From positions 16,831 through 80,830 of the forward strand of contig JALEOL010000025.1 of the NCBI GenBank assembly GCA_022766785.1: a stretch of DNA of 64,000 nucleotides, written 5' to 3'. Position numbers and translations under genes: made by a program. Of the stretch, positions 44,149 to 52,356 are shown piece by piece. This DNA comes from Oscillospiraceae bacterium (GTDB lineage: Bacteria; Bacillota; Clostridia; Oscillospirales; Ruminococcaceae). The notes beneath the pieces were generated by a model. It saw only the letters and a list, made by a program, of their open reading frames with translations, did no database searches and was not told the origin of the DNA. How positions within the stretch are numbered: the stretch's first letter is position 1; each line of letters begins with the position of its first letter.

Positions 44149-45573
44149 TTGTCAGGTAATATCCACGAGGAATGCGGTGTATTCGGCATTTACTGCAATA
44201 CGCCGTCCGATGTCGCGCATTCGGTGTATTTCGGACTTTATGCATTACAGCACAGGGGTCAGGAAAGCTGCGGTATCGTTGTCAACGACCGCGGCGTGTT
44301 CAAGGCTCACAAGGGTCTGGGACTTGTAAACGAGGTCTTTAACGAACGTATACTGTCAGACTTTGGTCAGGGCAAGATAGCAGTTGGTCATGTACGCTAC
44401 TCCACCACGGGCAACGTCAACACCGCGAACTGCCAGCCCATGACTGTACGCCACGTCAAGGGCGCTCTTGCCATAGCCCACAACGGAAATCTCATCAACG
44501 CGCTCCAGCTGCGCCAGCAGTACGAGTTAAAGGGTGCGATATTCCACAGCACCAGCGACACCGAGGTAATTTCCTACGCGATTACCGAAGCACGTCTGGA
44601 GACCGGCTCAATTCAGGAAGCGGTCGAAAAGGCGATGTATAAGATAAAAGGGGCGTATTCCCTGGTGATAATGTCCCCGAAAAAGCTCATCGCGGCAAGA
44701 GATCCGCAGGGTTTCCGTCCGCTGTGTCTGGGCAAACTCCCGGACGATACCGGATATGTTTTCGCGTCGGAAAGCTGTGCGCTGGACTGTATCGGCGCAG
44801 AGTTCGTTCGTGACGTTGAGCCGGGCGAGATCGTTGTTGTTGATGAAAACGACATCCAGAGCATAAAGACCCACTGCGGTCAGAAAAGCTCGCTGTGCGT
44901 GTTCGAGTTCATTTATTTCGCACGTCCCGATTCTGTTATCGAGGGCGCCAGCGTTCATCGTGCAAGGCTTCGTGCCGGGCATTACCTTGCGCTGGAGCAC
45001 CCGGTTCAGGCGGACGTGGTTATCGGGTGTCCGGACAGCGGACTTGACGCTGCGCTGGGATTTTCCCAGCAGAGCGGTATCCCCTACGGCGTCGGCTTCG
45101 TGAAGAACCGCTATATTGGCAGGACGTTCATTCAGCCCACACAGGGAATGCGTGAGAACTCCGTTAAGATCAAGCTGAACGCAGTCACAGAAACCGTTAA
45201 GGGAAAGCGCGTCGTTCTGATAGACGACAGCATCGTAAGGGGCACTACCTCTGCAAAGGTGGTAAAGCTGCTCCGTCATGCCGGCGCAAAGGAGATCCAC
45301 ATGAGGATATCCTCGCCGCCGTTCATCAGCGAGTGCTTCTTCGGAACGGACATCGACAGCAAGGAAAATCTTATCGCCAACAAGCATTCCGTTGAGGAGA
45401 TCGCGCAGATCATCGGCGTTGATTCCCTGGGATTCCTCAGTACGGAAAGCGTAACTAAGATCGCCGAGAATGCAGGCTGCGGCTTCTGTTCCGGCTGCTT
45501 CACCGGGAATTATCCGATCGAAGTTCCCAAGGAGATACCCAAGGATAAATTTGAAATGAAGTTCGACGAATGA
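44149..45573 (+). CDS. purF: Amidophosphoribosyltransferase
   Basis: 474 residues from a TTG start, preceded by GGAAAGGAAT. A short propeptide precedes nucleophile Cys9 in EECGVFGI. Other motifs are LQHRGQESCGI, the PRPP loop VVLIDDSIVRGTTS, and Fe-S-type cysteines in SSLCVFE, ISECFFG and CGFCSGC, as in Bacillus PurF. It commits PRPP and glutamine to purine synthesis and is the normal feedback target. It follows its degenerate paralog by 6 nt. Confidence 0.95.
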   Translation: MSGNIHEECGVFGIYCNTPSDVAHSVYFGLYALQHRGQESCGIVVNDRGVFKAHKGLGLVNEVFNERILSDFGQGKIAVGHVRYSTTGNVNTANCQPMTVRHVKGALAIAHNGNLINALQLRQQYELKGAIFHSTSDTEVISYAITEARLETGSIQEAVEKAMYKIKGAYSLVIMSPKKLIAARDPQGFRPLCLGKLPDDTGYVFASESCALDCIGAEFVRDVEPGEIVVVDENDIQSIKTHCGQKSSLCVFEFIYFARPDSVIEGASVHRARLRAGHYLALEHPVQADVVIGCPDSGLDAALGFSQQSGIPYGVGFVKNRYIGRTFIQPTQGMRENSVKIKLNAVTETVKGKRVVLIDDSIVRGTTSAKVVKLLRHAGAKEIHMRISSPPFISECFFGTDIDSKENLIANKHSVEEIAQIIGVDSLGFLSTESVTKIAENAGCGFCSGCFTGNYPIEVPKEIPKDKFEMKFDE

Positions 45574-45641
45574 CGGACTAAAACATTATTAATTAAGGCT
45601 GCTCCGTGGACTGCGGCGCTCCTTATAGAAAGGGCAGTAAA

Positions 45642-46676
45642 ATGAAAAGTTACAGCGAAAGCTACAAGGCAGCAGGTGTTGACGTCACCGCAGGCTACGA
45701 ATCAGTACGTCTCATGAAAGAGCATGTCGCAAGAACCACCACCCCCGGCTGCATATCCGGGATAGGCGGCTTCGGCGGTCTGTTCATGCCTGACCTGACA
45801 GGAATGAAGGAACCGGTACTCGTTAGCGGCACCGACGGCGTGGGCACCAAGCTAAAGCTCGCAATGCTGATGAACAAGCACGACACCATCGGCATCGACG
45901 CAGTTGCAATGTGCGTGAACGACATCATCTGCTGCGGCGCAAAGCCCCTGTTCTTCCTGGATTACATCGCTATCGGAAAGGTAGTTCCTGAAAAGGTCGC
46001 AGAGATAGTAAAGGGCGTTGCTGACGGCTGCGTTATGGCAGGCTGCGCTCTGGTTGGCGGCGAGACCGCAGAGCACCCCGGCATGATGGCAGAGGACGAA
46101 TACGACATCGCAGGCTACAGCACAGGTATCGTTGACAAGTCAAAGATCCTTGACGCTTCCTCCATAAAACCCGGCGACGCTATCATCGGTATCGCTTCAA
46201 GCGGTGTGCACTCCAACGGCTTCTCACTGGTCAGAAAGGTATTCAACGTAAACGAGCAGAACCTAAAGACATTCTATCCGGAGCTTGGGACTTCCCTCGG
46301 CGACGCGCTGCTGAAGCCCACCAGGATCTATGTAAAACCTGTCCTGGATGTTATTTCCAAGATGACGGTAAAGTCCATAAGCCATATCACCGGCGGCGGC
46401 TTCTATGAGAATATCCCCCGGGCGCTGCCTGACGGTATCACTGCAAAGATCAACAAGAACAGCTACGAGGTGCCTGCTATATTCAAGCTCCTCCAAAGCA
46501 CCGGAAATATCTCAGAGCACGATATGTACAACACCTTTAACATGGGTATCGGCATGATGTTGGTCGTAAACAAGGCTGACGCTGACAAGGCTGTGGAGAT
46601 ACTCAAGGAAAACGGCGAAAATGCGTTCATTATCGGCGAAACTATCGCAAGCGACGAGGGCGTTATCATAGAATAA
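45642..46676 (+). CDS. purM: Phosphoribosylformylglycinamidine cyclo-ligase (AIR synthase)
   Basis: 344 residues from the ATG at 45642 with AGAAAGGGCAG upstream; the earlier Met at 45606 lies in the intergenic part. Motifs: SGTDGVGTKLKLA, CVNDIICCGAKPLFFLDY, CALVGGETAEHPGMM and SHITGGGFYENIPR. It closes the imidazole ring to make AIR. Confidence 0.96.
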   Translation: MKSYSESYKAAGVDVTAGYESVRLMKEHVARTTTPGCISGIGGFGGLFMPDLTGMKEPVLVSGTDGVGTKLKLAMLMNKHDTIGIDAVAMCVNDIICCGAKPLFFLDYIAIGKVVPEKVAEIVKGVADGCVMAGCALVGGETAEHPGMMAEDEYDIAGYSTGIVDKSKILDASSIKPGDAIIGIASSGVHSNGFSLVRKVFNVNEQNLKTFYPELGTSLGDALLKPTRIYVKPVLDVISKMTVKSISHITGGGFYENIPRALPDGITAKINKNSYEVPAIFKLLQSTGNISEHDMYNTFNMGIGMMLVVNKADADKAVEILKENGENAFIIGETIASDEGVIIE

Positions 46677-46758
46677 TTCCACAAAGGGAGCGGGCGTTAT
46701 GTCCGCCCCCGAAATGTGTTATTCAGGAACACATTTTTTTATCACAGGAGCAGCGATT

Positions 46759-47403
46759 ATGGGGCTATTTGACAAATTCCGAAAACCAGCACCGGAGGAG
46801 AAAGCCCACGACCCAGCCGTGGACTACGACCGCACACCTTCGCAGGATATCACGGTTAATTTAACCGAAAACAATATCGAGATAAACGGAAAAAGCTACG
46901 CCTTCCCTATCCCGTTGACGGAACTTGTAGAGCAGTTCGGCGAGCCGGAGAAGTACGTGTTCGGCAAGATGTACATAGACGTGCTGAGCGACAAGCAGAA
47001 CGCCATTCTCAATGAGACCACCCCAGACCGGCTGAATTACGTCTGGAATGAGTTGGGAATAAAGGCGTACTGCTACGACCGGGTGAGTATCAGGGCGTTT
47101 CAGTTCACATTTCGCCCGTATGCCTACCGGGAAATGCCGCCGGCTTCCCCCAGCAATATGTTCGGGGGGAAAATCACGTTCAACGGGCAGCCATGGTTTG
47201 AGCTGATGAAGCCGGTAAAGCCGGAGTCTCCCAGCAGCTACAACAAGAGCTTCAAATTCGGCGCACACAAAATACACGGCGCTTTCACCGACCCAAAGAC
47301 AAAGGACAAGCTGCGTACCGAAAAGGACTACACCAACATTGAGATAGCGCTGGACTCTTCGGTTTCCGAAATATTCAGCCAGCCGAAACAGGAGACGCTT
47401 TAA
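46759..47403 (+). CDS. Small protein of unknown function, pair 1 member A
   Basis: 214 residues from the ATG at 46759 (ACAGGAGCAGCGATT upstream). Begins MGLFDKFRK with a charged linker, then a beta-rich region with NYVWNELGIKAYCYD, ITFNGQPWFELM and a tail ending TEKDYTNIEIAL. The next gene is a paralog sharing these three segments. The pattern resembles DUF7738-type proteins seen beside polymorphic toxins, by recollection only. No signal peptide. It lies between purM and purN, in the same direction. Confidence 0.72.
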   Translation: MGLFDKFRKPAPEEKAHDPAVDYDRTPSQDITVNLTENNIEINGKSYAFPIPLTELVEQFGEPEKYVFGKMYIDVLSDKQNAILNETTPDRLNYVWNELGIKAYCYDRVSIRAFQFTFRPYAYREMPPASPSNMFGGKITFNGQPWFELMKPVKPESPSSYNKSFKFGAHKIHGAFTDPKTKDKLRTEKDYTNIEIALDSSVSEIFSQPKQETL

Positions 47404-47975
47404 TGGGATTTGCGGATCATTTCAAAAAACTGTTCGGTGTGAATAAAACTCCGCACCAGACAGCAGTTATCAACAGTATTGATATTACCGGCTCGGGGCT
47501 GTACATAAACGGTACCCCGGTGGATATGCCCACCCATATTTCTGCGTTGGAAAAGCTGCTCGGAAAGCCCCGTGCAGAGAAGTACAAGACAAAGGAAGAA
47601 ACCGTGGAGTATCTGGAGAGTGTCCACGGCAAGGGAATGATAGTAAATCGCGTGAATTACGCATGGGACGACCTTGGTATCTACTGCTACACAAACAACG
47701 GAACAGTGCTTTCTGCATTCGGGATAAGGCTGTCAAAGCAGGGTGACGAGTACAAACACTACCCCAAAGCCGAGTTTAAGGGAACTGTGACGATAGAGGG
47801 CAAGCCGTGGTTCGGGGTGATGAACTCCGCTGAGGACAAGGAAGTATTCCGGCGGTTGGAGCTGGGCTGCTACTCCATCATTGCAGACTATACCGACACT
47901 TTTGACGAGCCGGAAAGCCGCACCGAAAAGAGCTATGCTACCATAGAAGTCAACCTGAAACAAGTCAGCACCTAA
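47403..47975 (+). CDS. Small protein of unknown function, pair 1 member B
   Basis: 190 residues; start overlaps the stop of its paralog by one base (TAATG). Shared segments: MGFADHFKKLF at the start, NYAWDDLGIYCYT, VTIEGKPWFGVM and TEKSYATIEVNL. The N-terminal linker is shorter than in member A. Function unknown; the tandem pair points to duplication within the operon and either dosage or diversification, as with immunity genes. Confidence 0.74.
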   Translation: MGFADHFKKLFGVNKTPHQTAVINSIDITGSGLYINGTPVDMPTHISALEKLLGKPRAEKYKTKEETVEYLESVHGKGMIVNRVNYAWDDLGIYCYTNNGTVLSAFGIRLSKQGDEYKHYPKAEFKGTVTIEGKPWFGVMNSAEDKEVFRRLELGCYSIIADYTDTFDEPESRTEKSYATIEVNLKQVST

Positions 47976-47996
47976 CGCAAGCATAAAGGAGAAATC

Positions 47997-48623
47997 ATGA
48001 AGAATATAGTAGTCCTCGTATCCGGCGGCGGCACGAATTTACAGGCGCTTATCGACGCAGAAAAGCGCGGCGAGATACACGGCGGAAAAATCACCTGCGT
48101 TATTGCTTCAAAAGCGGACGCCTACGCGCTTGAAAGAGCGAAGAATAACGGAATTAAGACCCGTACCCTTGTAAGAAAGGATTATCCGGACGTAGCTTCT
48201 TACAGCCGGGCAATGAGGGACGCTCTTTTAGAGGAAAAGGCTAATCTTGTGGTTTATGCCGGATTTATGACGATACTCGACGAGCAGGTGTGCGACGCGT
48301 TCCCGAACAAGATGATAAATATTCACCCGGCGCTGATCCCCTCTTTCTGCGGAAAGGGCTTCTACGGACTTCACGTCCACGAAGCCGCTCTTGCAAAGGG
48401 TGTAAAGGTCTCCGGCGCAACCGTTCATTTCGTCACCGCGGACTGTGACGCTGGTCCGATAATCCTGCAAAAGGCAGTGGAGGTCAGAAACGGCGATACT
48501 CCCGAAACGCTCCAGAGGCGCATTATGGAGGAGGCGGAGTGGAAGCTGCTACCGAAAGCGGTGTCTCTTTTCTGCGAGGACAAGATCACCGTCAGGAACG
48601 GCGTTACTGTTATTGAGGACTGA
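47997..48623 (+). CDS. purN: Phosphoribosylglycinamide formyltransferase
   Basis: 208 residues. VLVSGGGTNLQALI at the N-terminus and the catalytic region INIHPALIPSFCGKGFYG with HxVxAD-like SGATVHFVTADCDAGPII are PurN hallmarks. It transfers the formyl of 10-formyl-THF to GAR, the third step. The start follows ATAAAGGAGAAATC. Confidence 0.96.
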   Translation: MKNIVVLVSGGGTNLQALIDAEKRGEIHGGKITCVIASKADAYALERAKNNGIKTRTLVRKDYPDVASYSRAMRDALLEEKANLVVYAGFMTILDEQVCDAFPNKMINIHPALIPSFCGKGFYGLHVHEAALAKGVKVSGATVHFVTADCDAGPIILQKAVEVRNGDTPETLQRRIMEEAEWKLLPKAVSLFCEDKITVRNGVTVIED

Positions 48624-48628
48624 TAATA

Positions 48629-49159
48629 ATGGAACGTTCATCTGACAAACACCGCACGATAAACGATCTGCACTACACTCAGTACGGCTGGGAGGGAACG
48701 GTAAGCTCTCCCCTTTCCGAATTCGACATTCCGTTGAGTTCCCGTGATGGCAGCGAGGATTATGTGAAGCTGTGTGCGGATGCGTTTCTGGGAATGAGCG
48801 ATGAGCTTCTGGAAAGACTGCTCCGTGCTACCGCCGCGTATGTCCTGGATAACGCGCCGGACGAGGGTATCACTGACGAGGAAACGGGCGAATGCTTCAC
48901 CGAAAGCTCTCCTCCCCGGGATATACTGAAATTCATCTTCCCCGTCCGTCTGGTGATAAAGCCGACAAAGCTGCTCAGCGAGGAGGATATGCCCCCTGCA
49001 TTTGTTCTGGAATTCAACTGCTGCATTGACCCGGACGAAGCGTCGGACGGTCTGGAATGGGCTGTAAGAGACGGCGATCCGCTCTATGTCGGCGAATACA
49101 TCGGGTGCGACCCGTGGGAGAGTTACCCCGGTGAGGACAATTACATAAACCGGGTATAA
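48629..49159 (+). CDS. Small acidic protein of unknown function, pair 2 member A
   Basis: 176 residues, rich in Asp/Glu, no signal peptide. Segments shared with the next gene: LSDELLERLLRATAAYVLD-like helix, PRDILKFIFP, LVI-KP, and a C-terminal GLEWAVRDGDPLYVGEYIG then DPWESY. The ending pattern recalls DUF6985-like proteins, by memory only. GAGGACTGATAAT precedes the ATG. It starts 6 nt after purN. Confidence 0.72.
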   Translation: MERSSDKHRTINDLHYTQYGWEGTVSSPLSEFDIPLSSRDGSEDYVKLCADAFLGMSDELLERLLRATAAYVLDNAPDEGITDEETGECFTESSPPRDILKFIFPVRLVIKPTKLLSEEDMPPAFVLEFNCCIDPDEASDGLEWAVRDGDPLYVGEYIGCDPWESYPGEDNYINRV

Positions 49160-49177
49160 TTAAGAGAGGACAGTAAA

Positions 49178-49657
49178 TTGAGCAACCTGATAACAAATAT
49201 CCATGACACTGGAGATGAGCTTGAGGGCGAAATGCACTGGCAGCTGTTTGACAGCGATATGACGGTACTGATATATGACGCGGACGAGGAATACGCACAG
49301 CGCTGCGCCGAGTACCTCGACAACATTCCGGAACAGCTTCTGGACAGGCTGCGCCGTGCCACGCTGCTCTACGCGCGGGACTTCTATGGTATGACCGGCG
49401 ATGAGGAACTGGAGAAATTCATGACCGTCAAGCCGGAGGATATTCTGGAGTATATCTATCCCTCCGCGCTGATAATCAGAAAGCCGCAGGACGAGCGTAT
49501 CGGCTTCCACCTTGAAATGGAATGCGACTGGGAGCCGGAGCACGGTCTGGAATGGTCGGTACTGGACGGAAAAGCAATGTATGTCGGTGCATTCAACAGC
49601 ATTTCACCCTGGAGCAAATTCGAAGATAAATCCTGGAATTATCTGACAAAGCTATGA
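49178..49657 (+). CDS. Small acidic protein of unknown function, pair 2 member B
   Basis: 159 residues from a TTG start with AGAGAGGACAG upstream. Same layout as the previous gene: an EQLLDRLRRATLLYARDF helix, PEDILEYIYPSALII, and GLEWSVLDGKAMYVGAF then SPWSK. The final codons overlap the methyltransferase start (ATGA). Function unknown. It belongs to the purine operon by position. Confidence 0.74.
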   Translation: MSNLITNIHDTGDELEGEMHWQLFDSDMTVLIYDADEEYAQRCAEYLDNIPEQLLDRLRRATLLYARDFYGMTGDEELEKFMTVKPEDILEYIYPSALIIRKPQDERIGFHLEMECDWEPEHGLEWSVLDGKAMYVGAFNSISPWSKFEDKSWNYLTKL

Positions 49658-50397
49658 ACGAAGAAAAATTCACCGGGAAAGCCGGATATTACGCGAAATA
49701 CCGCCCCTCCTACCCTGCTGTTGTCGTGGACAGGCTTTATAACCTCACCCATGCAGAAGCAGTCGCGGACATCGGCGCAGGAACCGGTAAATTCACCGAG
49801 AAGCTGCTGACAAAGCCATGGCAGGTCACAGCGGTGGAGCCGAACCTGGATATGTGCCGGGAGCTTATGCGAACTGTTGCAGGCAAAGCCGAGATATGCA
49901 CCGGCACGGCGGAAAACACCGGACTGCCCTCTCACAGCTTTGGGCTAATCACAACGGCGCAGGCATTCCACTGGTTTGACGAAAACAAATTCCGGGAAGA
50001 ATGCAAACGGCTGCTCACCCCCGACGGCAGGCTTGCGATAGTATTCAACAGCCGCTATCAGGGCGATATCATGCCGGAGCGCGAAGGAATTTGCAGAAAA
50101 TACTGCCCTCTGTTCGGCGCACGGGGTCACGTTGGGATACGGTCTGAAGAGGAGGGCGACAGTTTCCTGCGGAACGAATACTTCACCTCGGTAGAGGTGT
50201 TCAAGATAGAAAATCCGGTCATGATGACAAGGGAGCATTTCATCGGCGACGCGCTTTCCCGCTCCTACTCGCCGAGAGAGGGCGACGAAAATTTCCAGCC
50301 CTTTGTAAAGGAACTGCTGGAGCTGTTTGACAAGTGGCACAGATACGGAAAGATCTCCGTAAGCTATACAACGACCTGCTATGCAGGAAAATTCTGA
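49654..50397 (+). CDS. Class I SAM-dependent methyltransferase
   Basis: 247 residues. Motif I is VADIGAGTGKFTE (about 34-46), followed by VTAVEPNLDM, and the post-motif TTAQAFHWFDE of Met11-like methyltransferases. Substrate unknown; nothing links it to purine chemistry other than position. It overlaps the preceding small gene by 4 nt. Confidence 0.85.
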   Translation: MNEEKFTGKAGYYAKYRPSYPAVVVDRLYNLTHAEAVADIGAGTGKFTEKLLTKPWQVTAVEPNLDMCRELMRTVAGKAEICTGTAENTGLPSHSFGLITTAQAFHWFDENKFREECKRLLTPDGRLAIVFNSRYQGDIMPEREGICRKYCPLFGARGHVGIRSEEEGDSFLRNEYFTSVEVFKIENPVMMTREHFIGDALSRSYSPREGDENFQPFVKELLELFDKWHRYGKISVSYTTTCYAGKF

Positions 50398-50410
50398 AAG
50401 GGAAATTACT

Positions 50411-51145
50411 ATGGACTACATTGAGCTTGACAAGGAACTGAATTCACTTGCCTATCACGGCAGAGGTATCGTTATCGGCAGATCCCCGGACGGCAAAAAG
50501 GCTGTGACTGCTTACTTCATCATGGGCAGAAGCGAAAACAGCCGCAACCGCGTGTTTGTTGAGGACGGCGAGGGTATCAGAACACAGGCGTTCGACCCGT
50601 CAAAGATGGTAGATCCGCACCTCATCATTTATGCTCCGGTTCGCGTTCTCGGCAACAAGACTATCGTTACCAATGGCGACCAGACCGACACGATATATGA
50701 GCTGATGGACAAGCAGATGACCTTTGAGCAGTCGCTTCGCACCCGTGAATTTGAGGACGACAAGCCGAACTTCACACCCAGAATTTCCGGCATCATTCAC
50801 CTTGAAAACGGTGCTATGAACTATGCTATGTCTATTCTGAAATCCGCAGACGGTGACGGTTCTTCCTGCCGCAGATACACCTACGCTTACAGCACTCCCC
50901 TTTCCGGCAAGGGCAGCTTTATCCACACATACTCCGGTGATGAAATTGAGCAGAATGGCGTTCGCAGACTCCCAAGCTTTGAGGGAGAGCCGAAGAACGT
51001 TATCATTCCGGATATGGATATCGACAGCTTCACCGATTTCCTGTGGACTAACCTCAACAAGGACAACAAGGTTTCTCTGTTCGTGAGATATATCGACATT
51101 GAAACCGGGAAGTATGAGAGCAGGATAGTAAATAAAAACGTTTAA
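50411..51145 (+). CDS. purO: IMP cyclohydrolase, PurO-like
   Basis: 244 residues from the ATG at 50411 with GAAAGGGAAATTACT upstream. It matches the archaeal-type IMP cyclohydrolase family: YHGRGIVIGRSPDGKKAV, AYFIMGRSENSRNRVF and LIIYAPVRVLG. This closes FAICAR to IMP. The next gene encodes an AICAR transformylase without a cyclohydrolase domain, which supports the assignment strongly. Confidence 0.85.
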   Translation: MDYIELDKELNSLAYHGRGIVIGRSPDGKKAVTAYFIMGRSENSRNRVFVEDGEGIRTQAFDPSKMVDPHLIIYAPVRVLGNKTIVTNGDQTDTIYELMDKQMTFEQSLRTREFEDDKPNFTPRISGIIHLENGAMNYAMSILKSADGDGSSCRRYTYAYSTPLSGKGSFIHTYSGDEIEQNGVRRLPSFEGEPKNVIIPDMDIDSFTDFLWTNLNKDNKVSLFVRYIDIETGKYESRIVNKNV

Positions 51146-51159
51146 AAAGGAGATAAAAC

Positions 51160-52338
51160 ATGAACGAACTGGAACTCAAGTACGGCTGCAACCCCAATCA
51201 GAAGCCCTCGCGCATTTTCATGGCGAACGGCGCTGACCTGCCTATCGAGGTTCTGAACGGCAGACCGGGCTACATCAACTTTATGGACGCATTCAACGGC
51301 TGGCAGCTTGTAAAGGAACTAAAGGCTGCGACAGGCTGCCCTGCTGCGACCAGCTTCAAGCATGTTTCCCCGGCAGGCGCGGCTATCGGACTTCCGCTGA
51401 CTGAAACTCTTGCAAAGATCTACTGGGTGGACGACCTCGGAGAGCTTTCTCCCCTCGCCTGCGCTTACGCAAGGGCAAGAGGCGCTGACCGCATGAGCAG
51501 CTACGGCGACTTCATCGCGCTGTCTGACGTGTGCGACGTACCCACCGCAAAGATAATCCAGAGAGAGGTTTCCGACGGCGTTATCGCTCCCGGTTACGAA
51601 CCGGAGGCGCTGGAGATACTAAAGTCAAAGAGAAAAGGCACATACAACATCATAAAGATCGATCCGGATTACGTTCCCGAGCCGATAGAGCGCAAACAGG
51701 TGTACGGTATAACCTTTGAGCAGGGACGCAATGAGCTTGTGATAAACGACGAGCTGTTTGCAAACATTCCCACCGAAGCAAAGGATCTCCCCGATAGCGC
51801 AAAGCACGATCTTGCAATAGCTCTCATCACGCTGAAATACACACAGTCTAACTCAGTTGCTTACGCATGCGGCGGTCAGGCTATCGGTATCGGCGCTGGT
51901 CAGCAGTCCAGAATTCACTGCACTCGTCTTGCCGGAACAAAGGCAGACAACTGGTATCTGCGCCAGTCGCCAAAGGTAATGGAACTGCAGTTCGTTGATA
52001 ATATCCGCCGCGCAGACCGCGACAACACCATTGATCTGTACATTGGCGAAGATTACATGGACGTGCTTGCTGAGGGCGAATGGCAGAAGTTCTTCAAGGT
52101 GAAGCCCGAGGTATTCACCCGTGAAGAAAAGCGCGCATGGCTTGATACAATGAAGGGTGTATCCCTCGGCTCGGACGCGTTCTTCCCGTTCGGCGACAAT
52201 ATCGAGAGAGCGCACAGGAGCGGCGTTCAGTATATCGCGCAGCCCGGCGGTTCGATCCGCGACGACAATGTAATTGAAGTGTGCAACAAATACGGCATCA
52301 CAATGGCGTTCACAGGAATACGCCTGTTCCACCATTAA
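51160..52338 (+). CDS. purH: AICAR formyltransferase, stand-alone (PurH transformylase domain only)
   Basis: 392 residues, too short for bifunctional PurH (about 510). KYGCNPNQKPSRIF opens the transformylase domain; SFKHVSPAGAA carries the catalytic Lys-His pair; YTQSNSVAYACGGQAIGIGAGQQSR and DAFFPFGDNIERA are conserved. The N-terminal cyclohydrolase domain is missing and is supplied by purO just upstream. Uses 10-formyl-THF. AAAAAGGAGATAAAAC precedes the start. Confidence 0.92.
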   Translation: MNELELKYGCNPNQKPSRIFMANGADLPIEVLNGRPGYINFMDAFNGWQLVKELKAATGCPAATSFKHVSPAGAAIGLPLTETLAKIYWVDDLGELSPLACAYARARGADRMSSYGDFIALSDVCDVPTAKIIQREVSDGVIAPGYEPEALEILKSKRKGTYNIIKIDPDYVPEPIERKQVYGITFEQGRNELVINDELFANIPTEAKDLPDSAKHDLAIALITLKYTQSNSVAYACGGQAIGIGAGQQSRIHCTRLAGTKADNWYLRQSPKVMELQFVDNIRRADRDNTIDLYIGEDYMDVLAEGEWQKFFKVKPEVFTREEKRAWLDTMKGVSLGSDAFFPFGDNIERAHRSGVQYIAQPGGSIRDDNVIEVCNKYGITMAFTGIRLFHH

Positions 52339-52356
52339 TTTTTCCGGAGGTAAACC

